A DNA stretch of 64,000 nucleotides, taken from NCBI RefSeq assembly GCF_010015585.1, contig NW_022985101.1, forward strand, positions 101,225 to 165,224, read 5' to 3'. Position numbers and translations under genes: made by a program. The notes under the pieces are model-generated. The model had not been told where the DNA came from. It did no database searches and worked only from the letters and a program-made list of their open reading frames with translations. Positions 10,154 to 20,495 of the stretch are shown in pieces. Numbering within the stretch: the first letter of the stretch is position 1; each line of letters begins with the position of its first letter. This DNA is from Eremomyces bilateralis CBS 781.70 (taxonomy: Eukaryota > Ascomycota > Dothideomycetes > Eremomycetales > Eremomycetaceae).

Positions 10154-12957
10154 ATGTTCGCTGCTGCGAGGTTGGCGTCCCGCCGTTCGGTACGTACCCC
10201 CTCCAAAACGCCACTCGACCCAATGCATCTAGACTAACCCTTCTGTTCTCTATACAGCTCGGACGGCGGACGTTCGCTACCGTCGGCGACTCGCCTCTCT
10301 CCAGGAAGGTCGAAATGACCAATTGGGAGAAGGGTCACTACATCAATTACCAGAAGATGAGCGAGAATCTGGGAATCGTCCGTAGCCGTCTCAACAAGCC
10401 GTTGACGCTGACGGAGAAGATTCTGTAAGCATAGTCGCTTGATGCTTCATTCATTTTGCTACGTTCGATGGACTGACTCCCAAAAAGCTATTCTCATCTT
10501 GACGACCCCCATGGCGCCGAACTCGAGCGAGGAAAGTCTTATCTGAAGCTTCGTCCCGATCGCGTCGCCTGTCAGGATGCTACCGCGCAGATGGCCCTTC
10601 TGCAGTTCATGTCTGCCGGCATGCCCTCGGTTGCCACACCAAGCACTGTCCACTGCGATCACTTGATCGAAGCCCAGGTTGGCGGCCCCACGGACTTAGC
10701 TCGTGCTAAGGACATAAACAAGGAAGTGTACGACTTCCTTGCCACCTCATGCGCGAAGTACAACATCGGTTTCTGGAGACCCGGCTCCGGTATCATCCAT
10801 CAGATCATCCTAGAGAACTACGCGTTCCCTGGCGCCCTCCTGATCGGTACTGACTCTCACACACCCAATGCGGGAGGCCTTGGCATGCTCGCTGTTGGTG
10901 TGGGCGGTGCGGATGCAGTTGACGTGATGGCGGATCTTCCCTGGGAGCTCAAAGCTCCAAAGGTCATTGGTGTGCGCTTGACAGGTGAACTGTCTGGCTG
11001 GACAGCTCCGAAAGACATTATCTTGAAGGTTGCTGGTATTCTAACCGTCAAGGGCGGGACTGGTGCGATAGTAGAGTACTTCGGACCAGGTACTGAAAGT
11101 TTGTCTTGTACAGGAGTACGCTTCCCCCTCACCCTGTTTTCTTTATTTATTTCCAATCTAACACAAGCTAGATGGCCACGATATGCAATATGGGGTCAGT
11201 CTTCCTTTAAAATCCCAGAGAATCATATTCGCTCTCTGATTTTAGACCCGGGGGAGTCATATCTACCCTCTCATTTCAGACCCCCGGGGAGTCACATCCG
11301 CCCTCTCATTTTAGACCCGGGGACTCATATCCACCTCTCATTTCACAATTGCTAACATCTGGGTTTTTCTAGTGCTGAAATTGGTGCTACCACGTCCGTG
11401 TTCCCATTCAACGACCGCATGTACGACTACCTTGCAGCCACCAAGCGCAAGGAGATCGGTGACTTTTCTCGAGTGTACGCGAAGGAACTTCGCGAGGATG
11501 AGGGTGCCGAGTATGACCAGTTAATCGAGATTAACCTCTCGGAGCTGGAGCCGCATATTAACGGACCGTTCACACCGGATCTGGCCACTCCCATCAGCAA
11601 GTTTAAAGACGCCGTTAAGGAGAATGGATGGCCCGAGGAACTCAAGGTGGGGTTGATCGGATCTTGCACGAACTCCTCCTACGAGGATATGTCTCGCGCT
11701 GCATCCATCGCCGAAGACGCCATGGCCCATGGACTGAAGACCAAGTCTATTTTCACCGTTACCCCCGGATCCGAGCAAATCCGCGCAACCATTGCTCGCG
11801 ACGGTCAGTTGAAGACGTTCGAAGAGTACGGTGGCATGGTGCTCGCCAACGCTTGCGGACCGTGCATTGGCCAGTGGGACCGTAAGGACGTCAAGAAGGG
11901 AGAGCCGAACTCCATTGTCTCGTCCTACAACCGAAACTTCACCGGAAGGAACGACGCCAATCCTGCGACCCACGCTTTCGTCACCTCTCCCGACCTTGTC
12001 GTTGCCATGACCGTTGCCGGCACCCTTAACTTCAACCCTTTGACTGATAAGCTGAAGGACAAGGATGGCAACGAGTTCTTGCTGAAGCCCCCGACTGGAC
12101 TCGGTCTTCCGACTCAAGGGTTCGATGCCGGCGAGGACACCTACCAAGCACCTCCTGCGGATCGATCCTCCGTGCAGGTTGCTGTGTCCCCGACCTCCGA
12201 CCGCCTTCAGATTTTGGAACCCTTCCAGGCCTGGAATGGCAAGGACGCTACGGACCTGCCAATTTTGATCAAGGCCCAGGGCAAGACGACTACCGACCAC
12301 ATCTCAAGTAGGTTGATTTCATGTTGTGAAGGTAACTCGTGTCTAACCATGCATTTTAGTGGCTGGACCATGGCTCAAATATCGTGGCCATCTCGACAAC
12401 ATCTCGAACAACATGTTGATTGGCGCAATTAACTCGGAGAACGGCGAAGCGAACAAGGTCAAGAACGCCACAACCGGCGAATATGGCGCGGTTCCCGATG
12501 TCGCCCGAGACTACAAGAAGAAGGGCATTCCGTGGGTCGTTATTGGCGACTGGAACTACGGCGAGGGCAGTTCCCGAGAGCATGCCGCGTTGGAGCCTAG
12601 ACATTTGGGAGGTTTGGCGATCATCACGCGAAGCTTTGCTCGTATTGTATGTTCCCTGGCTCTATTTCGGTGATCTTCCCCCTTGCTAACACTACACAGC
12701 ACGAGACCAACTTGAAGAAGCAGGGAATGCTGCCGCTCACCTTTGCCGACCCCGCTGACTACGACCGCATCCAACCCGAGGATAAGGTCGACCTGCTGTG
12801 CACGGAACTTGCCGTTGGAAAGCCCATGACGCTCCGCGTGAAGCCCAAGGACGGACAGTCGTTCGACGTGAAGTTGCAGCAAACCTTCAACGAGGGACAG
12901 ATCGAGTGGTTCAAGAACGGAAGTGCGCTGAACACGATGGCCAAGGCGGCGAAATAG
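10154..12957 (+). CDS. acoA: Aconitate hydratase, mitochondrial
   Basis: Seven exons: 10154-10189, 10258-10424, 10488-11115, 11172-11194, 11373-12307, 12360-12646 and 12700-12957, giving 777 aa, the usual length for fungal Aco1. The N-terminus ([12 protein letters not shown], then RRTFAT) is a mitochondrial presequence. The three [4Fe-4S] ligands are Cys383 (GSCTN) and Cys446 and Cys449 (ACGPC), matching the yeast spacing. It interconverts citrate and isocitrate in the TCA cycle; yeast Aco1 also binds mtDNA. Exon 4 is only 23 nt, and the intron after it is 178 nt because it carries a minisatellite. Regulation by iron through the upstream CCAAT/GATA element is likely but inferred. The product is not in doubt. 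Confidence 0.97.
11203..11349 (+). repeat. Minisatellite inside aconitase intron 4, 32-35 bp units
   Basis: CTCTSATTT starts units at 11234, 11268, 11303 and 11335, spaced 34, 35 and 32 nt. Each full unit continues with YAGACCC, a G-run and AGTCAYATC or ACTCATATC. A decayed first copy may begin near 11203. The last unit is truncated (TTTCACAA). The array fills most of the 178-nt intron (11195-11372). Confidence 0.85.
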
Positions 12958-13276
12958 ACGGGTCGCCTCGGCGAGACTGGAATTTTCGACGATGAAAAAT
13001 ATGGGAATTTCTCATGAACCTAGACATCCCGGAATTTGACATAGGTAGCACATGAGGATGGAGGGATGAGGGGGTGGAGGGGATGTGTGGATATGTACAT
13101 TGATCACGCGCGTATTTGCTCCGGTTATTTGTACGGGTTGGTTTTGAAATTTGTACCGCTTCACTGAACATATATTTTCACAGTGACCGATAACGCCATG
13201 TCGTGTAGCCGCTGATGGATACCTATGACACTGCAGTCTACTATCCTAATAAGAACCCATGATCCCAACCATAAGA
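12958..13276. other. Convergent intergenic gap, aconitase and rbd2 3' ends
   Basis: About 320 bp between two stop codons on opposite strands. It presumably holds both 3' UTRs and polyadenylation sites. I see no gene or repeat in it. Confidence 0.6.
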
Positions 13277-14201
13277 TCACACCGCCGATCCTACCGTCAC
13301 CCCTGAAGCCGTGGAAGGGAGAACACCGAATCTCCCATATGTTTTTTGATCGAGTGAAACGTAATGGGGAAGGCGTCTCAGCAGGTCCAACTTGTCCTCC
13401 AAAAACCGGACGATACCGTCCGGCGGTAGAAGAAAGCGGATGTAGTTCAATCCCCCTGTGCAACGTTAGTGTACGGTTCCCGATTCGTCGGCGACGTGGA
13501 ATCTCACAAAGGTAACCCATCCCCGCTCCGCAGAGGTGCCCTAGCAGGGAAGTATTCGGAACGATGAAGGTGACGACGACGACCATGATCAATGGCGTGG
13601 TCCATGTCGGGATCGAGTAGGGCCCGACGCTGAAGTTCGGGTTGACGCGGTGGGTCTTCATCGCCTCGCTTGCCAGCAGGAGGAAGATCCAGATGCTGGA
13701 ACCCATGACGCTGGAGTCGAGCCGGAGAAGCTTCTCGAGGAGGACGTAGACGGCGCCCGGGAAGGTGGAAAAGGCTGATAAGACGATCAGCAATGTTTCG
13801 ATTTGTGGTTTCGAAGGAGACTTACGACCGCTGAAGAGGATCAGAGCATTCAGACTGCCATGCTCAGCCTCGAAGCGCTCCAGGAGCGGAGTCAAGGCAA
13901 GGAGATTGAGAATGATGTGGAAGAGGTTGACATGGAGAAGAGGATAGGTGCTCAGACGGTGGACTGCCAGGTTGCGACGAGGTTAGATATCGCGGACAAT
14001 CGAATGGAGAGGCGAGTACGTACGGGTGGCCAAATTGACCTTGCTAGGAGTGAGTGCTCCCCAAGGCGGAATCCATGGTAGCAAGATACTTAAGAAGAAA
14101 AGCGCGACAATGAGGAACAAGACCAGGCGGGTGACGATGGGCAATCGGACGAGATATGATCGTATTCGAACCGGATTGATCGATGTGTATATGGGTGCCA
14201 T
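13277..14201 (-). CDS. rbd2: Rhomboid family protein Rbd2
   Basis: Four minus-strand exons, 14201-14024, 13963-13826, 13774-13508 and 13455-13277, give 253 aa. Hydrophobic membrane segments begin right after MAPIYTSINPVRIRSYL. The NLFHIILNLLALTPLLERFE segment is the rhomboid L1/TM2 signature. The C-terminus LPHYVSLDQKTYGRFGVLP is typical of Rbd2. The likely catalytic Ser is S132 in MGSSIW and the likely His is H185 in LLGHLCG. Family members are Golgi membrane intramembrane proteases; in Aspergillus and fission yeast Rbd2 acts in SREBP cleavage with the Dsc E3 complex. In this reading the fourth position of the usual GxSG motif is Ile. It is convergent with aconitase. Confidence 0.9.
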
Positions 14202-14939
14202 GGTGTGTGAATCGGCTAGTTAACAGCCATACAATGCCCCTATTCCGTGGCTGTAGAGAGTATCTATAACCGATTCCGGAGATGCAGCAATTGCGCCTCT
14301 ACTCGACGAACGCGCGTGGATGGACGAGGAGTTCGGATATGTGCGGGCTGGGGATCGGCGTCGGCGACCGAATTCTCCCTGAACGCTTGGGACCGGTAAA
14401 GGTAAGCAGGAGACGAGAATCGTAAGAGTCAAAGATACATTATACGGGACAAGCAAATGTCCGGGGATGGATATCCGATGTTTAGTTATTACCAAATGGT
14501 GTAGACGGGAACATCAACGAGATGACTTGGGAAGTGCGACGGATGGGACCCTGAAGACTTTGGTTCCTGCAGGGATCGCGAGTCGCGTGCTAATTAATAC
14601 CATAGTAGACTTAATCGTACACGTGTAAGGGGAATTATCCATTCATCAGGGACGACGTACGGAGTATATCTCGGGGGTATGCGATTACCTGAAAGTACAG
14701 TACGGTAAGTAAATACGGACGTACCTAAGATGGATTGATACATATATTCCGTACTCGAACCACACTATGTCCCTCCGTCTGCCATTATCTTCTATTGTCT
14801 TGTCCCGAATCCATGCATGACTATAGCGGGACGTCCAATCGTACCTCGTTCTCCTCCGCTTGTACTCCGTCTACGAAATCCTAAGCAGGTCAAGGTGAAT
14901 TCAATGCAGGCGTCCTAAAGAGCCTGCTATCTCAACATC
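14202..14939. promoter_or_regulatory. Divergent promoter of rbd2 and gaa1
   Basis: This 738-bp gap separates oppositely oriented starts and shows no gene. It is AT-rich at 14600-14770 and contains TACGGAGTA (14658-14666) and its reverse-complement core TACTCCGT (14863-14870), a short word that also occurs at 7398. Confidence 0.5.
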
Positions 14940-16934
14940 ATGTCCGGACTAGGTTGGTGTGCTCCTTTCGCGTTTTCAGCCACGTGGAGCAATCGCTGAA
15001 TGATATCTCTCTAGGCTCAGCACTCCTCCGACTCCGAAAGGACGACCGAATACTGCATCTCGCTCCCTTAATATCCTCCATATGCGTGGTCTTCGGGATC
15101 CTGTGGCTGCTCCTCCTGCCTCTGGACGAGTACTCGAGAAACACCTACATCTCCGAAAACGCGCTTCTGCCCGGACAAGTCCATACCTACTTTGGAGGGA
15201 GCGAGCATAATGTGTTCCGCGCGTTCCGCCAGGAAGTGGCTGCGTTAGGGGAGGTCTCAGAAGCAGAACGGTCCGCAAAGCTCGAGGAACTACTTCTCTC
15301 TTCGGGACTCAAGGTTGCCCGGCAGCGATATCATTACCCTGGTGTCGACGGATCCTCGGGAGAAAACGTGTACGCCATCCTCCAGGCCCCACGAGGGGAT
15401 GCTACCGAAGCGATCGTCCTCATTGGAGCATGGACGAATACAGACGAGATTCTGAACCAGAGTGGGGTTGCGCTGGTCTTAACCTTAGCGCGATACTTCA
15501 AGAGATGGTCGCTCTGGTCAAAGGATGTGATCTTCCTCATTTCGGGGGACAGCACCGCCGGACCGCAAGCATGGGTCGATGCGTACCACGATGCCCACGA
15601 CCATCGGTATGTGGAATCGCTGACCTTGAAGAGCGGAGCGCTTCAAGGGGCCATCGCCGTCGACTACCCGGCCGGTCCTTGGGGACATCGTTTCGACAAG
15701 CTTCACATCGTATACGATGGGGTCAATGGGCAGCTTCCGAATTTGGATTTGATCAATACTGCAGTGTCCGTCTCCACCGGCCAAATGGGTGTCAACGTCG
15801 CCTTTCAGCATATGTGGTCCCACGAGGACCGATATAAGGACCGACTCTCCACCATGCTCCGGGGTATGGTACGTCAAGGGTTGGGGCATGCATCAGGTCC
15901 GCACAGCGCCTTCATGCCGTATCATGTTGATGCCATTACATTCCAGACGGTCGGGGATGGGTGGCATGATGAAATGTCGCTTGGACGGACTCTGGAGAGC
16001 ATGTTTCGGAGTCTCAACAATCTACTCGAGCACCTCCACCAGAGTTTCTTCTTCTATCTTCTAATGGCGCCGAAACGATTCGTCAGTATTGGGACGTACC
16101 TCCCCAGCGCAATGGCGGTGGCAGGGAGTTTCACCGTCATGTCGTTCGCGCTGTGGGTAAAGAGTGGGAGGATCCAACAGGACGAAACCGAATCTAAAAA
16201 TCCCGTTTCTCAAAGTGAGAAGCCCCCAGCAGAGAAGACCTCACGACCGATGAAGATAGATCCGAAAGACCCTCGGTCAGTGCCCGGCACAAGGAATGGC
16301 ACTCGCAAGATCTTCTCTCCTCTGATCGTGCTCGTTGCTATCCACGGCTTAGGCCTGGTTCCGCTTTATTTGTTTAACTCTCTTGAGCCACAGGTATGTA
16401 ACAGCGTCCACGAAACCGTGTTCTCTTGACTAATCCTGGATTTAGACACTATCATCCGCGTTCCAACTCTTCACCGTCATCACCCTACCTCTTCCCATCA
16501 TCGTCGCGTTCATCGTCGCAAAAATAGATCCGGCCCCGCTGCAAACTCTATACATCTTCCACTCCGTGTCTCTTCTCGCGCATGGAATGGCCCTTTCGGC
16601 TCTTGCCACTCTCAACTTCTCGCTGTCACTGTTCGTGGGGTGCATTACGTCTCCGCTATCATTCTTGCGACCTTTACCCAGGCACGCGCTTGTGGCCGGA
16701 TGCGCCTTGACCTTTTGGATGGTCCTGTCCCCAATGACCGTCCTTCTGGCCGGCGCATGGATGTGGAACGCCGAGATTGGGGGTCCGCAAGGCATTCAGG
16801 GATTACTTCAGCAAGCGGCGTTTGGTTGGAAAGTCCACGGATTATGGACGCCAGTTGTGGTATGGCTGGTGTGGTGGCCGGCCTGGTGTGTTGGAGGAGT
16901 TGTCAGTGCATCGTCGATGTTTTTGCCTGCTTAG
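14940..16934 (+). CDS. gaa1: GPI transamidase component Gaa1
   Basis: Three exons: a 13-nt first exon at 14940-14952, then 15015-16393 and 16446-16934, giving 626 aa. The tiny first exon is needed because MSGLG joins directly to SALLRLRKDDRIL, the usual Gaa1 start; the upstream frame that reads through the intron is unlikely. TM1 (ICVVFGILWLLLLPLDE) is followed by the conserved YISENALLPGQV and a lumenal M28-peptidase-like domain, then several C-terminal membrane segments, and the protein ends in a hydrophobic stretch. Gaa1 is part of the ER-membrane complex that replaces C-terminal signals with GPI anchors on cell-wall and plasma-membrane proteins. It is convergent with rpn9, with 172 bp between the stops. 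Confidence 0.92.
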
Positions 16935-17106
16935 ACTCCCATCCAAAAGGTAGACGTGAATTCACTCAACTAATGGAAAACAACAATGGTATCTAGTGTT
17001 CATTGGCAACAGACCCTGTCAATCCATGCATCTACTGACCCGCCTGGTGAATGAGAAATGGAACTTCAAATGACGCCGATGCTAGACATGCTTCCTTTTG
17101 AATAGC

Positions 17107-18359
17107 TCACGCTGCCCACACGTCCTTCCCAACGCCTTCAATCCAGGTCCCCAGCCTATTCACACTGGCATCCCAATCCTTCAATCGATGTCGGATGCCT
17201 TCGATCTGATCCATGTCAAGCACCTTCGGCTGAACCCAGTTGATCCGCGCGACTTCATCGACCTGATCAATCGACCCTCTCAGCAGGCCAAGGCTTAAGG
17301 CTTTCATGATCAGATGCTCAATACGGTCGGGTGAAACCTTGGTTTCGTTGGATATGGCCGCAAACGTCATCGCTCGATCTTGCGGTGGTCGTCGGAAGAC
17401 CGCCTCCGTCAGAGCCGAAAGCGATAGCTTCTCATATAGGAAATCCTTGTGTGGTTGCAAGACCGCATTCTTGGAGATGTTCGACTGGAGGACGTCAAAG
17501 GCTTGAAGATCGCCGCGGTTGAATGCGAACATTAGGTCTCGCAACCAGCTCTCCTCCGTGTCCTTCAGCGAATCGACGATGGGGTGTAGAAGAAGTTCGC
17601 CGAAATTGTAGATCTGGTCGGAATCTAGTGCGCTAATTCCGAGGTCGTATGCTCGAGATTTCTTGTCAGCCTTCGAGATCGCGTCGATGTCGATGCAGGA
17701 GAGGTATAGCAGTGACGTTCGGTAGTACATCGTGCTGTTGTTCACATGCTATGACGAGTTAGTTGGACCGTAGCGGCATCTCGTGAATAACTCTGCACTG
17801 ACCTTCCAGTAGGTTGAGTAAACCTCGTAGTAGAAGGCGCGTATCGTGTTGTGCATATCATCCTGTGCATCCAGTATTGACTGGCACCGGTCCAGAATCT
17901 TTTTGGCATCGCCATCAAGCCCTTTCTTCAACTGTGTGTTTGCAAGCGAGCTTAATGCATAAACAAGCGCGTCCTGGGATGAAGGCTTGTCGACCTCGTC
18001 GGCGATGTTCTGGATGAATTTGACGTTCTCGTCGACATCTGGACCAAGTTAGTAATAGAAAACGAGGCATCGGCTCAGCCGTCACCTTGTATCTCGTTCT
18101 GGGCAAACAGTCCAAGCTCCACGTATCGTGTCGGACTGATCTTGCTTTTGAAATCCGATATGAACTGGTTGAAGAGGCGTAATCTGAAGGGCTGGGACTC
18201 TGGCTTTTGGAAGAATGCGATCAGTGACATGGTGAGTTCGTGCCACAGCTTCCTTTCCCAGAAGTCCTCAAACTCCAAGAAGTGCACTTGGAGCTCATCC
18301 GGAGCCTCCTCTCGGAGGTCCCCGAGGAGGTTCGCAATTACGTCCGTTTCCATAGCCAT
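17107..18359 (-). CDS. rpn9: 26S proteasome regulatory lid subunit Rpn9
   Basis: Three minus-strand exons, 18359-18086, 18038-17803 and 17748-17107, give 383 aa, close to the 393 aa of yeast Rpn9. The N-terminal half is helical-repeat-like (LEFEDFWERKLWHELT, LFNQFISDFKSKI). The C-terminal half is a PCI domain that includes FNRGDLQAFDVL and a winged-helix part with VFRRPPQDRAMTF and TKVSPDRIEHLIMKALSLGL. Rpn9 is a non-catalytic scaffold subunit of the proteasome lid, orthologous to human PSMD13. It is divergent from the complex I gene, with 467 bp between starts. Confidence 0.95.
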
Positions 18360-18826
18360 GGAGGGAGATGTTGGGACGAGTGGAGGGGCGAACCAGGCTC
18401 GGAGGAAAGGGGAAAAGATGCTGTCAGGTTCGACAGAAGGAGTTCTAGAGGGTGAAAGTGAGTGTGTGAAATGGAAAAGTGTCTGGAGGCAGGACTAATC
18501 ACGATGGACAAATGTTGAGTTTCTATTCCCAAGCCGGATGAGAGCTTGACGGAGTTTGAGAGCTTGAGTGAGCAAGTAGAGGTGAGGACATCAAAGGGTG
18601 TCTGCCTAAAAGCCTGAGGCACTTTTTACTTTTCTGCCTCAGGCATAAAGATCTTGATGCGACCCACCGTGTTTGCAGCTCCAGCAACGCTGAACGACAC
18701 AGAAGACCTCAATCCATCGTCAAGCTCATCATCAATGTACCATTAGTTGCATCCTCAGCCGCATGGTGCTCCTCGAATCGAACGTCCGCCTCAATATCCG
18801 CTGCTGCTAACCAATTGGGGCCCGAT
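18360..18826. promoter_or_regulatory. Divergent promoter of rpn9 and the complex I subunit gene
   Basis: A gene-free gap of 467 bp between oppositely transcribed starts. A palindromic CCAATTGG at 18811-18818 lies only 8 nt before the complex I ATG, so it is more likely leader than promoter. Nothing else stands out. Confidence 0.45.
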
Positions 18827-20381
18827 ATGTCTTCTATCGCGCTGAGGCGCTCCAATGGTTCGCAATTGGAGACGCTGAAGCACATCAGTTCGCAATGCCG
18901 ACGGGTCGCTCCTCGACAATCTCGGCGCGGCATCCAAGATGTTCAAATCACAAGGACGGGGAAGCCCATTCTCAACCTTAGCGGAGGACGGTATGTTCAC
19001 CCTGAACTATTATATGATGGTCGGAGCTAATGATGTACTGCTAGATCGTCACTTGGAGGTATCGAATTCAACTCTGCCCCCGCCAACACTTCACTTGACT
19101 GACCCCTCGTTAGGCCACACAGCAACCGTGTTCGGAGCAACCGGGTTCTTGGGAAGATACATCGTGAATCGATTGGGTGGGTTGTCTAGTCCATACGATG
19201 GCTTTCGGTTGCTGACAGAGGATAGCCCGGACCGGATGTACCGTCATAGTTCCGTTTCGCGACCCCATGGAGCGACGACATTTGAAGGTTTCCGGAGATC
19301 TCGGCCGTGTGAACTTCATTGTAGGTGCGCAGCTCACGATCATAACATGCGCTGATAGCGACTAGGAGTTCGATCTCCGTAACTTGGACTCTATCGACGA
19401 GAGTGTAAGACACTCGAACATGGTCTATAACCTCATCGGCCGTGACTATCCCACCAAGTGCGTAAATCCGAGCTTGGTGTAAGGCTTTCGCTAATCAGGC
19501 CAGAAACTATGATCTGGAGGACATCCATGTGACGGGAGCCGCACGGATTGCTGAGGCCGTCGCTAAGTATGATGTGGACCGTTTCGTGCACGTTTCATCG
19601 TTCAATGCCGACAAGGCTTCCCCATCGGAATTTTTCAGGACCAAGGTTCGATGGCTCGTCTATGCTGTACTTTCCATCACTGACAAGAATTAGGCTCAAG
19701 GCGAGGAGGTGGTTCGAAATATATTTCCCGAGACCACCATTGTCCGACCTGCTCCGATGTTCGGCTACGAAGATAAATTGTTGAATACGCTCGCGAGTGT
19801 TACCAACCTTTTCACGTCAAACTCCATGCAGCAGAAGTTTTGGCCCGTCCACGTACGTGCTGATCAACCGTTGCCATGATACCCCCTAACGCTTCCAGGC
19901 AATTGATGTTGGCATGGCCCTCGAAAAGATGATCCATGATGACACAACCACCGCCGAGACTTATGAGCTGTACGGTCCAAAGGAATATTCGATGGAGGGA
20001 TTGGCCGAGCTCGTTGACAAGGAAATCGTCAAGAAACGCCGCCACATCAACGTTCCGAAGGCTGTAATGAAACCAATCTCGGACATCCTGAACCGATTGA
20101 TATGGTGGCCAGTTGGATGTGGTGACATGGTCGAAAGAGAATTTATTGATCAAGTCATCGATCCAAATGCGAAGACATTCAATGACCTTGGAATCGAGCC
20201 CTCCGAAGTCAAAGACCTGACGTATCGATATCTCGTAAGTTTCGGTTCAATCATTGCGTCGTATGTGGTTAACAATTTTTAGCTCGAGTATCGAAGCTCA
20301 TCTTATTACGACCTTCCTCCAATGACCGAGAAAGAGCATAGTGAAGAGCGGAAGTACTTGCACGTCGTCGACGATCGGTGA
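18827..20381 (+). CDS. nuo-40: NADH:ubiquinone oxidoreductase 39/40-kDa subunit (NDUFA9-type)
   Basis: Nine exons: 18827-18990, 19045-19058, 19114-19176, 19226-19320, 19366-19457, 19504-19645, 19694-19852, 19899-20234 and 20283-20381, giving 387 aa. Exon 2 is a 14-nt microexon encoding SSLG, which is required to join SGGR to GGHTATVFGATG. The N-terminus has a mitochondrial-targeting look (many Arg, few acidic residues). The Rossmann nucleotide-binding loop is G67-A-T-G-F-L-G73, typical of atypical extended SDRs. Later conserved parts are VVYNLIGRDYPT-like and FIHVSS-like segments. The family is an accessory subunit of respiratory complex I at the junction of peripheral and membrane arms and binds NADPH without known catalysis. 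Intron density is the highest in the window. Confidence 0.93.
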
Positions 20382-20495
20382 TTTACAAGGAATAAAGGAA
20401 TCGTGCACGACGGAATTCGTTTTGTAAATAAATTAGCGGCGCGGGACACATGGAGCTAGTATGCCACATAGAAACCGAACATTGAACTAGAGAAT

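Noticed and set aside
11521-12300. 259-codon antisense frame in aconitase
   Set aside because: Shadow of a strongly biased conserved exon; no independent evidence.
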